DNA from: CAZRCZ01 sp964598765
Lineage (GTDB): Bacteria > Sumerlaeota > Sumerlaeia > MVZB01 > JAJFLK01
Assembly: GCA_964598765.1 (NCBI GenBank)
Contig: CAZRCZ010000021.1
Span: 1-64,000 of the forward strand
Direction of reading: 5' to 3'
Length of the DNA: 64,000 nt
Position 1 is the stretch's first letter, and every line of letters starts with the position of its first letter. Under the pieces are notes generated by a model that searched no databases, was not told the origin of the DNA, and worked only from the letters and a program-made list of their open reading frames with translations. Of this stretch, positions 23,901 through 30,316 are shown piece after piece. The translations under genes and the position numbers were made by a program.

Positions 23901-24056
23901 CGACACCCCTCCGGACGAAGATGAAGAACCGGAATGATTTGTTCCGCGCCGCGAGGCGTATCCGCCTCCGTCCTCGGCCAGCAGAATCGAGGCAACCAAA
24001 ACCAAACTCGCCGTGCCACCGCGCGTCAAAAGCCCTGCAAATTTTCGGGTATTCAT
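20910..24056 (-). CDS. Secreted low-complexity protein with 22-residue HxH-CGH repeats and TPR-like tail
   Basis: I do not recognise a named family. ATG 24056 gives a signal peptide (TASLVLVASILLAEDGG); the longer open frame upstream has no such feature. Approximate layout of the 1048 residues: a Ser/Gly-rich segment (30-100); a Pro-rich part; a Lys/Glu/Ser/Asp-rich charged part (200-470); a PPGH-repeat segment (about 470-510); an Arg/Glu-rich helical part (560-620); then a block near 673-823 of seven units of about 22 residues. The unit consensus is HxHxPGCGHYFYxxxW, for example HVHGPGCGHYFYNNCW and HIHYPGCGHFFYDDCW. The last 140 residues form TPR-like helices (YYRAITEFNEAIRSN, FVLGYVYYFIQEYDLAKEEL). 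The spaced His and Cys suggest metal binding outside the cytoplasm. It is divergent from the complex I operon. Confidence 0.82.
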   Translation of the reverse strand: MNTRKFAGLLTRGGTASLVLVASILLAEDGGGYASRRGTNHSGSSSSSGGVSRSSSSSSPGGSSYFHAYPSGSSWGSGSSSGGYSSSSMPEPSRPSAPAPSGPSVYVPSVPQPSVDVLPRAHESRPQESSRENFTYTPSIHSYNSYGQSRYRDENGIGQNPIPFSSPRSADRPTYFGLSHERAISSSPSSSHQSFTHRGWVMAADEPPSQPPKSDQPPAKSEQPPSKREGRDQKDSSKSSRGSKDKDSERDKSKSNQPEPKQEGKPESKKDKGKVDEDQKSSSGRPSDSQSGPKEGRGMEKSKSESPKGEERPGSRRDSQKGRGDEQKPSTGKPSDSPSAPKDAREGKGTGPEQQKTQMPTRPSERGKGTSEERGSGKSKGEGVQSDERRASGRDLKDEPKQEKGRDSRGGDGERRMPARPTKEGKDETGPSGRETAPSQKKDESAPPSRDSRDKGESMAPGRKKEVGPSGREFVPPGHDTTPPGHGGTPPGKGGTPPGHEFTPPGHDKEKTEKGPKTPSPSAWEKKGDAAFGKKLNDDVGRAKTVLKADPKEAKSQYTLHKGAAIETRDTSREHTRHDMLEMADRMQKEQRDRMERERKEARRDEKREHRETARGTTLAISREKPGQWNFVDPRKVVVPSGSPFIASGTGPKLVVNNTFITNNIINIDVDFNVVHVHGPGCGHYFYNNCWNDFAQGEIPWWSRNYYWDGVYHAWPRSHIHGPGCGHYFEGGSWLSYCGSYHHHHAGCGHYFYGGFWHNYPVWHIHYPGCGHFFYDDCWHDFPEVHVHSATCGHLYDGVSWYVSGIPQHNYYDGCGYYNWDDVWHIYPRSYYAICRPQSFFFFVNLGPYDYRGVPDYVYETQAKYEPEPMDIFEHRADHPAKSAYADFADKNYYRAITEFNEAIRSNKDDGLLLFARAQTYIAIGDFRAAYADIIDGMGLIPDWGRVKFNMTELYSDPDDFTNQLKALEQWVEDHPRDYQAHFVLGYVYYFIQEYDLAKEELVFTLAYSEDHPQAKRLIEDIYERQAEAEAREKSTASAFPTGASVIG
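21585..22035 (-). repeat. Tandem 22-residue His/Cys repeats (about seven units)
   Basis: Distances between successive CGH triplets are 43, 23, 22, 22 and 23 residues. The 43-residue gap contains a degenerate unit (YYWDGVYHAWPRSHIHG), so the true period is about 22. Each good unit has HxH, three residues, then CGH, an aromatic run and a Trp five to seven residues later. The last unit (NYYDGCGYYNWDDVW) has lost its His residues. Confidence 0.85.
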
Positions 24057-24086
24057 GGAAATGCCCTTTCTTTTCCCGTCGGCTTC

Positions 24087-24115
24087 ATTATACCGATCCG
24101 AATCGAGCGGGCGAA
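24087..24115 (-). promoter_or_regulatory. Candidate promoter for the His/Cys-repeat protein
   Basis: On the minus strand a perfect TATAAT (24092-24087) lies about 30 bases before the ATG at 24056. Seventeen bases upstream is TTCGCC (24115-24110), a weak -35 match. The -10 is the main support. Confidence 0.45.
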
Positions 24116-24208
24116 GCCCAAAATCCGCTCCTTGATTGCAATAGACAACCCAACGGGGGCGAATGTTCCGGCAGGAGCGGATAAAATCAAGCGAGAGGCG
24201 ATAAAAGA

Positions 24209-24236
24209 TTGACACTCCGCAATCCTTGCCTAAAAT
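24209..24236 (+). promoter_or_regulatory. Strong sigma70-type promoter for the nuo operon
   Basis: TTGACA (24209-24214), a 16-base spacer and TAAAAT (24231-24236) precede nuoA by about 48 bases. Both boxes match or nearly match consensus. No other promoter this clear is seen before smc, so this one probably drives the whole complex I cluster. Confidence 0.7.
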
Positions 24237-24284
24237 GGGAGGGCGAGCGATTTCTTAGATTCAGTTTGTCGAAGGCTCGGTTTG

Positions 24285-24701
24285 ATGCTTTTTCACTTTG
24301 CCGCCGTCTTTGTTTTTCTCCTTGTCGCCGTGGCGTTTATCTTCGGCAACCTCGTTTTAGGGTGGTTGATCCGCCCGACGCGCCCCAATCCCGAAAAGAA
24401 CCTCATCTATGAATGTGGCGAGCCGACCATCGGGTCCTCTTGGGTTCGCTACAACATTCGCTTTTACACGATTGCGCTGGTTTACTTGATTTTCGACGTG
24501 GAGACCGTTTTCCTTTTTCCCGCCGTTTTGGTTTTGAAGGAACTGAGGGTTTTGGCCTTGCTGGAAGCATTGACGTTTGTTTTGATTCTGGCCGTTGGAT
24601 TGGTTTATGCGTGGCGGTTCGGGAGCCTGAATTGGGTGGCCGAGGTCGAGACGCCCGAAGAAGGAAAGGAACAGATTCAGGAATTGAGTCTGGGAGTTTA
24701 A
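24285..24701 (+). CDS. nuoA: NADH-quinone oxidoreductase subunit A
   Basis: NuoA is a three-helix membrane subunit at the junction of the membrane and peripheral arms of complex I. The 138-residue protein shows the helices and the family core NPEKNLIYECGEPTIGSS, followed by RYNIRFYTIALVYLIFDVE, whose acidic residues lie near the quinone cavity. ATG 24285 is preferred over the TTG directly before it. A hairpin followed by a T-rich run lies directly after the stop, before nuoB. This is the first gene of the cluster, downstream of a clear promoter. Confidence 0.95.
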   Translation: MLFHFAAVFVFLLVAVAFIFGNLVLGWLIRPTRPNPEKNLIYECGEPTIGSSWVRYNIRFYTIALVYLIFDVETVFLFPAVLVLKELRVLALLEALTFVLILAVGLVYAWRFGSLNWVAEVETPEEGKEQIQELSLGV

Positions 24702-24702
24702 G

Positions 24703-24729
24703 ATCGCCCTTGGGGGCGATATATTTTTG
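24703..24729 (+). terminator. Terminator-like hairpin between nuoA and nuoB
   Basis: ATCGCCC-TTGG-GGGCGAT (24703-24720) forms a 7-bp stem followed by ATATTTTTG. It starts one base after the nuoA stop codon. If active it would attenuate the rest of the operon; the short stem and imperfect T-run suggest partial read-through. Confidence 0.45.
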
Positions 24730-24770
24730 GGGGAAGATTGTGAAAAATCCCACGAAGAAGGGGATGCGAC

Positions 24771-25361
24771 ATGGTGGTTGAAACAACGCAAAATCCGGCT
24801 CAGATGCTCACCGACGCCGTTCAGGACCCCAAGGAATTGAAGCGCTATTTGAACTTTCTGGATCAGATCAAAAGCGAGGGATTGTCCTCCTCGGTCGCCG
24901 TCGTCCCCTTGGACGCGGCGATCAACTGGGCGCGCAAATCCTCCATCTGGCCGATGACGTTCGGATTGGCCTGTTGCGCGATTGAAATGATGGCGGTCGG
25001 CGCGTGCAAATTCGACATTGACCGCTTCGGCGCCGGAGCGTTTCGCGCCACGCCGCGTCAATCCGATTTGATGATCGTCGCCGGCACGGTGGTCTATAAG
25101 ATGGCGCCGCGCGTCAAACGGCTTTACGAACAAATGTCGGAGCCGAGGTTCGTCATGGCGATGGGAGCCTGCACGGTCGGCGGCGGGCCTTATTACAAAT
25201 TCGGATACCACGTTGTCAAAGGGGTGGACAAAATTATCCCCGTGGACATTTACGTTCCGGGATGCCCTCCAAGACCCGAAGCCCTGCTCGACGCTTTGTT
25301 CCGTCTTCAGGAAAAAATCGAGAGCCAAAAACCGGTCGAGGAGCGTTGGTTTCCCAACTAG
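24771..25361 (+). CDS. nuoB: NADH-quinone oxidoreductase subunit B
   Basis: NuoB carries the terminal 4Fe-4S cluster N2 that passes electrons to quinone. The four cluster cysteines are visible: the adjacent pair Cys68-Cys69 (GLACCAIEMM), Cys134 (MGACTVGGGPYY) and Cys165 (VPGCPPRPEALL). The 196-residue protein has an N-terminal extension of about 40 residues before the conserved core. That is longer than the minimal family but not rare. ATG 24771 starts it. It lies 69 bases after nuoA, with a terminator-like hairpin between them, and 17 bases before nuoC. Confidence 0.97.
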   Translation: MVVETTQNPAQMLTDAVQDPKELKRYLNFLDQIKSEGLSSSVAVVPLDAAINWARKSSIWPMTFGLACCAIEMMAVGACKFDIDRFGAGAFRATPRQSDLMIVAGTVVYKMAPRVKRLYEQMSEPRFVMAMGACTVGGGPYYKFGYHVVKGVDKIIPVDIYVPGCPPRPEALLDALFRLQEKIESQKPVEERWFPN

Positions 25362-25378
25362 AGGATGCGCGGCGAAAG

Positions 25379-25855
25379 ATGAAACTCGAAGAAGTCCACG
25401 GCAAACTCAAGGCGAAGTTCGGCGACGCCATCGGCGAATGGCTCAAGCCCGAGGCGGGCGACGGCTGGATTGAGGTCGCCCCTCCCTCCCTGCATCCGGT
25501 GGCCGAGCATCTGAAGAACGATCCGGAATTGAAATTTGAATCGCTTAAGTTGATTACGGGCGTGGATTATCCGCCGGATCAAATTCAATCGGTTTATCAT
25601 TTGTCTTCCTACGAACACGATCATGAGGCGGTGTTGAAGGTGAAGCTGGATCGGAATAATCCGAGCATCGCCAGCGTAATGGACCTTTGGCCCGCCGCCG
25701 ACTGGCACGAGCGCGAAACCTACGACATGTTGGGAATCGTTTTTCAGGGACACGCTAATTTGCGCCGGATTCTTTGTCCGGAAGATTGGATCGGCTTCCC
25801 GCTCCGCAAGGACTACAAACAGCCCGACGAATACCACGGAGTCAGCAACTGGTAG
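25379..25855 (+). CDS. nuoC: NADH-quinone oxidoreductase subunit C
   Basis: NuoC is the 30-kDa peripheral subunit that packs against NuoD. The signature is near the end: WPAADWHERETYDMLGIVFQ, then HANLRRILCPEDWIGFPLRK and DY. I choose ATG 25379, the first that fits the family's N-terminus; it gives 158 residues. The open frame extends upstream into nuoB but that part has no family likeness. It stands alone rather than fused to NuoD, as in many non-enteric bacteria. Confidence 0.95.
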   Translation: MKLEEVHGKLKAKFGDAIGEWLKPEAGDGWIEVAPPSLHPVAEHLKNDPELKFESLKLITGVDYPPDQIQSVYHLSSYEHDHEAVLKVKLDRNNPSIASVMDLWPAADWHERETYDMLGIVFQGHANLRRILCPEDWIGFPLRKDYKQPDEYHGVSNW

Positions 25856-25898
25856 GCCTTGGAGCAATAGCGAGAGCAAGAGCAAGAAATTGGAAACC

Positions 25899-27056
25899 AT
25901 GACCACCGCGACCACCGCAATTGGCCCGACTGTCCGACCCGATTCGCTTCACACCGACGAATTGCTCGTCAACATGGGGCCGCAACACCCCTCCACGCAC
26001 GGCGTTCTCCGGCTGGTAATCCGGACCGACGGCGAAATCGTCCGCGAGACGTGGCCGCACATCGGCTATCTCCACCGTTGCTTTGAAAAAATTTGCGAGT
26101 CGGTCACTTACACAATGTCCATCCCCTACACCGACCGGATGGATTATCTCGCCTCGATGAACGACGGAATGCACCTTTGCCTCGCCTATGAAAAGTTGAT
26201 GGGAGTTGAGGCGACGGAACGCGCGGCCTATTTGCGCGTGATCACGGGGGAATTGAACCGGATCGCGTCGCATCTCATGGCGTTCGGAACCTACGGACTC
26301 GACATCGGCGCAATGACGCCCTTCTTCTACGGCTTCCGCGAGCGCGAAATGATTCTTTCGATTTTCGAGAAAATCAGCGGCGGGAGACTGCTTTATCATT
26401 ATTCCCGCATCGGCGGCGTTTACCGCGACATGAATTCCGACATCGAGCAGGACATCCGCAAATTCCTGATTCAGATGAAAAAGGTCTGGCACGAATACAA
26501 CGCCCTCCTGACCGAGAATGCGATTTTCGTCAACCGCACGGCCAACGTCGGCGTGATTTCCAAGGAATTGGCCATGGCGTATGGATTGACCGGTCCCTGC
26601 CTGCGCGCCAGCGGCGTGGACTACGATCTCCGCAAAAAGCGTCCCTATAGTTGTTACGACCGCTTCAAATTCGACGTCCCCATCGGGAAGGGAGCCAAGG
26701 GAACGGTCGGCGATTGCTTTGACCGCTATTGGGTTCGGATGCTCGAAATCATGGAAAGCGTTAAGATCATCGAGCAGGCAATGGACGGTTTGCCCGAGGG
26801 GCCGATTCAGGCCAAGGTTCCCAAGGTGATTCGTCTTCCGAAGGGGGAAAGTTATTTCGCCGGAGAAAACCCGCGCGGCGAGTTGGGATTCTACGTCGTT
26901 TCCGACGGCAAGCCCAACGCTTATCGGGTCCGGGCGCGCGGACCCTCGTTTTGCAATCTGAGCATCACGAACGCCGTGGCGAAGGATTGTTTGGTCGCCG
27001 ACGTGATCGCCATTGTCGGCTCGATTGACATCGTGCTTGGAGAGGTGGATCGGTAG
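25899..27056 (+). CDS. nuoD: NADH-quinone oxidoreductase subunit D
   Basis: NuoD is the 49-kDa subunit, related to the large subunit of NiFe hydrogenases, and forms most of the quinone-binding pocket with NuoB. Visible family blocks are NMGPQHPSTHGVLRLVI near the start, the GYLHRCFEK segment, SHLMAFGTYGLDIGAMTPF, and the C-terminal ITNAVAKDCLVADVIAIVGS and DIVLGEVDR ending. The length of 385 is normal. ATG 25899 is used; a TTG nine bases upstream is the alternative. nuoH follows after 8 bases, so the usual nuoE, nuoF and nuoG genes are absent from this position. Confidence 0.97.
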   Translation: MTTATTAIGPTVRPDSLHTDELLVNMGPQHPSTHGVLRLVIRTDGEIVRETWPHIGYLHRCFEKICESVTYTMSIPYTDRMDYLASMNDGMHLCLAYEKLMGVEATERAAYLRVITGELNRIASHLMAFGTYGLDIGAMTPFFYGFREREMILSIFEKISGGRLLYHYSRIGGVYRDMNSDIEQDIRKFLIQMKKVWHEYNALLTENAIFVNRTANVGVISKELAMAYGLTGPCLRASGVDYDLRKKRPYSCYDRFKFDVPIGKGAKGTVGDCFDRYWVRMLEIMESVKIIEQAMDGLPEGPIQAKVPKVIRLPKGESYFAGENPRGELGFYVVSDGKPNAYRVRARGPSFCNLSITNAVAKDCLVADVIAIVGSIDIVLGEVDR

Positions 27057-27064
27057 GGCGTTGC

Positions 27065-28552
27065 ATGCAGGAACTTTTGCAAGAAATACATCAGAACCTG
27101 ATTCTCAAGCTGATTCCGTTCGCCGATCGGATTCCGATCCATTTGGTTTACATCGGGGGATTGGTCGTCGGCGCCGCGCTGATTTTGGGTTGGATGACCG
27201 TGATTGCGATGGGATGGATTTGGGCGGAGCGGCGCGTCGCGGGCTACATTCAGGCGCGGGTTGGGCCTAACCGCGTCGGACCGTTCGGGTTGCTTCAATC
27301 CTTGGCCGACGGGATCAAATTGCTTACCAAGGAAGATATCATCCCGACCAAAGCCGACCGGATTCTCTATGAACTGGCTCCACTCTTGGTTTTTGCCGGC
27401 GCGTTCGTGCCGTTCGTCGCTTTGCCGTTCAGTCAACACTTGGTCATCGCCGACATGGATTTGGGGCTTTTTTACATCATGGCGTTCGGGGCGATGGAAG
27501 TGGTCGGAATTTTGATGGCGGGCTGGGGACCGAACTCGAAGTGGTCGCTCTACGGCGGAATGAGGCTCGCGGCGCAGATGCTTTCCTATGAGATTCCTCT
27601 GGGGCTTTCGGTTTTGACGGTCGTCGTTTTGGCCGGGTCGCTCAATTTGACCGACATTGTTTTATGGCAGACGAAGGGTTTTTTGATTTGGGACGACGTG
27701 AACCTTCCGATGCACGGACTTTTGGGTTTCACGAGTTGGGCGATTTTCCGCTCGCCGTGGTCCGCCCTTCCGGCATTCTTGATTTTCTTCACGGCGGGGC
27801 TGGCCGAGACCAAGCGCGCCCCCTTCGATCTGCCCGAGGCGGAATCGGAGTTGGTCGCCGGATTCCACACCGAATACACCGGCATCCGATTTTCGTTTTT
27901 CTTCCTCGCCGAGTATTGCGCGATGTATGTGGTTTGCGTCTTGGCGGCGGTCGTCTTCCTTGGAGGTTGGTATTGGCCTTTACCGACGGTTTTTGAAGTC
28001 GAGCCGGCGAATATCATCCAGAACATCTCCAACCAAATCGTGTCTCACGCCCACTACGAAAGCATCGCCGACGCGCAAAGCTTGACGGCGCTGGGATTGA
28101 CCTCTCTCAAAAACGTTTGGGTCTTCGTCACCCTCGCCTTGTGGCATGGTCCTTGGGCGACGATCTCGGCGCTTACGGAACCGGCTTCGGTGAAGTTGAT
28201 CGTCAATGAACTTTGCGGTTTTGCGAATCTCGTCGGAAAATCGTTCGTCCTTCTTTTCGTGATGCTCTGGATTCGCTGGACCCTGCCGCGCATCCGGATT
28301 GACCAAGTGATGCACATGTGTCTGAAGGTCATGCTTCCGATCGGGTTGGCTTGTGTGCTCTTGGCGGCGGTTCAGGCGGTCGTCACTTATCCCTCGCCGA
28401 CGCCGTATCGTCCGGTCGCGGAGGCGAAAGCCGAAGTTCCCGCGACGGCGCAGGTTCCTAAGGTTGAGACAAAGGTAAATGAAAAAGCGGCGGTAGCGGG
28501 AGCCGATACCTCAAAGGGCGGGGAAATAAATTCGAAAGGCGGTGCGAAATGA
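27065..28552 (+). CDS. nuoH: NADH-quinone oxidoreductase subunit H, extended
   Basis: NuoH is the membrane subunit next to the quinone site. Conserved loops are clear: ERRVAGYIQARVGPNRVGPF, ETKRAPFDLPEAESELVAGF with its acidic cluster, and the late WIRWTLPRIRIDQVMH. At 495 residues it is much longer than the usual 320-420. About 60 extra residues lie after GGWYWPLP, before the last two helices. A Lys/Glu/Ala-rich soluble tail of about 45 residues follows the last helix. Tails of this type also occur on NuoI next door. The start at 27065 is the only ATG before the first helix. Confidence 0.95.
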   Translation: MQELLQEIHQNLILKLIPFADRIPIHLVYIGGLVVGAALILGWMTVIAMGWIWAERRVAGYIQARVGPNRVGPFGLLQSLADGIKLLTKEDIIPTKADRILYELAPLLVFAGAFVPFVALPFSQHLVIADMDLGLFYIMAFGAMEVVGILMAGWGPNSKWSLYGGMRLAAQMLSYEIPLGLSVLTVVVLAGSLNLTDIVLWQTKGFLIWDDVNLPMHGLLGFTSWAIFRSPWSALPAFLIFFTAGLAETKRAPFDLPEAESELVAGFHTEYTGIRFSFFFLAEYCAMYVVCVLAAVVFLGGWYWPLPTVFEVEPANIIQNISNQIVSHAHYESIADAQSLTALGLTSLKNVWVFVTLALWHGPWATISALTEPASVKLIVNELCGFANLVGKSFVLLFVMLWIRWTLPRIRIDQVMHMCLKVMLPIGLACVLLAAVQAVVTYPSPTPYRPVAEAKAEVPATAQVPKVETKVNEKAAVAGADTSKGGEINSKGGAK

Positions 28553-28597
28553 TGCGGACGATTCATTTCGCAGAACAAGAGTAAGAGCAAGAAAAAG

Positions 28598-29386
28598 ATG
28601 GCCGCAACCCAAATCAGTCCTTTCCGAAAATACTGGCGCGACATTGCCTTGGGTCTTTCGTCGACCTACGTCGGCATGAAGCTGACGCTAAAGTATTTCT
28701 TCCGCCGTCCGGTGACGCTGATGTATCCCGAAGAGCGCCCTATCGTTCCGCCGGGGCATCGAGGCATCCACGGCTACGACGAACAACGGTGCATCTCTTG
28801 CGACATGTGCGCCGACGCTTGTCCGGTCAGTTGCATCTACATCAAGTCGGTCGGACGCGGCAAGGACGCCATGATGACGCAGTTCGACATTGATTATACC
28901 AAGTGCCTTTTCTGCGACCTCTGCACCGCCCCCTGCCCGACCGAGTGCATTTGGATGACGCAGGAATTCGATCTGGCTTCTTATACCAAGGTCGATTGCA
29001 TTGTGAATTTCGCGCGGACGAAAACGGCGGAGGAAACTGCGGCGCACGAAAAGAAGTTGGCGGAAAAGGAAGCGGAGAAGAAAGCAAAAGCTGCGGCCAA
29101 GAAAGCGGCGGCCCCGGCGGGCGCGACTCCCGCCGCCACAACTCCGGCGGCGACCGCGGCATTACCGACGCCCGCGCCACAAACGCAACCTGCGCCTAAG
29201 CCTGCGGCCCCGACTGCCACGGCGGTACCGGCGCCCGAGCCTCAACCACAACCAGCACCTGAACCGGCGACTCCAGCAACAGCAACAACGCCCGCGCCTG
29301 CGCCGCAAGCCCAGCAGGGACCTGAGCCGACGACTCCGGCTCCCACGCCGCCGCCGACGCCAACGAAGGAAGGGGAAGCCTCGTAA
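28598..29386 (+). CDS. nuoI: NADH-quinone oxidoreductase subunit I with long Ala/Pro-rich tail
   Basis: NuoI carries two 4Fe-4S clusters (N6a, N6b). The first ligand set is CISCDMCADACP (Cys65, 68, 71 and, for the other cluster, 75). The second is CLFCDLCTAPCP (Cys103, 106, 109, 113). The enzyme part ends near residue 142. The remaining 120 residues are a Lys/Glu/Ala coiled stretch followed by an Ala/Pro/Thr/Gln repeat, for example PAPEPQPQPAPEP. Normal NuoI proteins are about 130-180 residues, so the tail nearly doubles it. I see no frameshift: the tail ends in its own stop 12 bases before nuoJ. Confidence 0.95.
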   Translation: MAATQISPFRKYWRDIALGLSSTYVGMKLTLKYFFRRPVTLMYPEERPIVPPGHRGIHGYDEQRCISCDMCADACPVSCIYIKSVGRGKDAMMTQFDIDYTKCLFCDLCTAPCPTECIWMTQEFDLASYTKVDCIVNFARTKTAEETAAHEKKLAEKEAEKKAKAAAKKAAAPAGATPAATTPAATAALPTPAPQTQPAPKPAAPTATAVPAPEPQPQPAPEPATPATATTPAPAPQAQQGPEPTTPAPTPPPTPTKEGEAS

Positions 29387-29398
29387 AAGGGATTGAAC

Positions 29399-29941
29399 AT
29401 GGAACTCGATAGCCAAGTCCTGAATAAAATGCTCGGTCCGTGGTTCAACGCCTCTTTGAGCTTCTGGGGCGTGACGTTGATCGTCGTCGCGTCGGCGGCG
29501 ATGGCCGCCTTTTCGCGGAGCATCGTCCAATCGGCCTATTCGCTCTTCTTTACCTTGCTGGGGATGGCCGGCTACTACGTCCTGCTCGGATCGGATTTCC
29601 TCGCCGTGACGCAAGTGGTCATCTACGTCGGCGGTGTGTTGGTTCTCCTCATGTTCGGCGTCCTGCTCACGAACCGCAATCTGGAGCAACTCCACCAAAA
29701 GGAAAAATGGAGTTACGTCATCGGAGGCATCACCGCCGCCGTGTTGTTCCTTTTCGTTTTGGCGCGGATCATTTATTCGGCGTCGTGGGGCGTTCGTTCC
29801 GCCGCCGAAGCCGCGCCGACGACCACCGGAATCGGTCGCGGTTTATTGACGACCTATGTTCTGCCGTTTGAATTCAGTTCGATTACGTTGCTGATTTGCC
29901 TGATCGGCGCGGCCTACATGGCGCGGAGGAAAGAGGAATGA
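29399..29941 (+). CDS. nuoJ: NADH-quinone oxidoreductase subunit J
   Basis: NuoJ is a five-helix membrane subunit that couples the quinone site to proton channels. The conserved helix reads SAYSLFFTLLGMAGYYVLLG, followed by DFLAVTQVVIYVGGVLVLLM, the pi-bulge helix typical of this subunit. ATG 29399 follows AAAGGGA. A TTG two codons earlier is less likely. The 180-residue protein ends in ATGA, overlapping the nuoK start. Confidence 0.95.
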   Translation: MELDSQVLNKMLGPWFNASLSFWGVTLIVVASAAMAAFSRSIVQSAYSLFFTLLGMAGYYVLLGSDFLAVTQVVIYVGGVLVLLMFGVLLTNRNLEQLHQKEKWSYVIGGITAAVLFLFVLARIIYSASWGVRSAAEAAPTTTGIGRGLLTTYVLPFEFSSITLLICLIGAAYMARRKEE

Positions 29942-30303
29942 ACCCTCAACTTCCCCCCATCGGTCCGCTCGGCGGCGAGCAAGTCAGCCTCGAAGCCTAT
30001 CTCATCGTCGGCGCGATTCTTTTTTGCCTCGGTTTGGCGACGTGCATCGCCCGGCGCAACGCCATCGGCATTTTGATCGGCATCGAGTTGATCCTGAACG
30101 CCGCGAATCTGAACCTTTTGGCCTTCTGGCATTTCAACAGCGGCGTCAACGGCGCGGCGCAGAATTACGATGGTCCGATCTTCGCCATCTTCGTCATTAT
30201 TTTGGCGGCGTGCGAGGCCGCCGTCGCGCTTGGCATCGTCATCAACCTCTTTTACAACTTCGGGACGGTCGAAGTGGATACGATCAGCAGGATGAAAAGG
30301 TAG
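29938..30303 (+). CDS. nuoK: NADH-quinone oxidoreductase subunit K
   Basis: NuoK is a three-helix antiporter-like subunit. The helix GILIGIELILNAANLNLLAF carries the key membrane Glu, and a second acidic residue is in LAACEAAVALGIVINLFY. ATG 29938 overlaps the nuoJ stop by four bases. At 121 residues it is slightly longer than the usual 100, through about 20 residues at the N-terminus. Confidence 0.95.
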   Translation: MNPQLPPIGPLGGEQVSLEAYLIVGAILFCLGLATCIARRNAIGILIGIELILNAANLNLLAFWHFNSGVNGAAQNYDGPIFAIFVIILAACEAAVALGIVINLFYNFGTVEVDTISRMKR

Positions 30304-30316
30304 GACCGCGCGCCAA

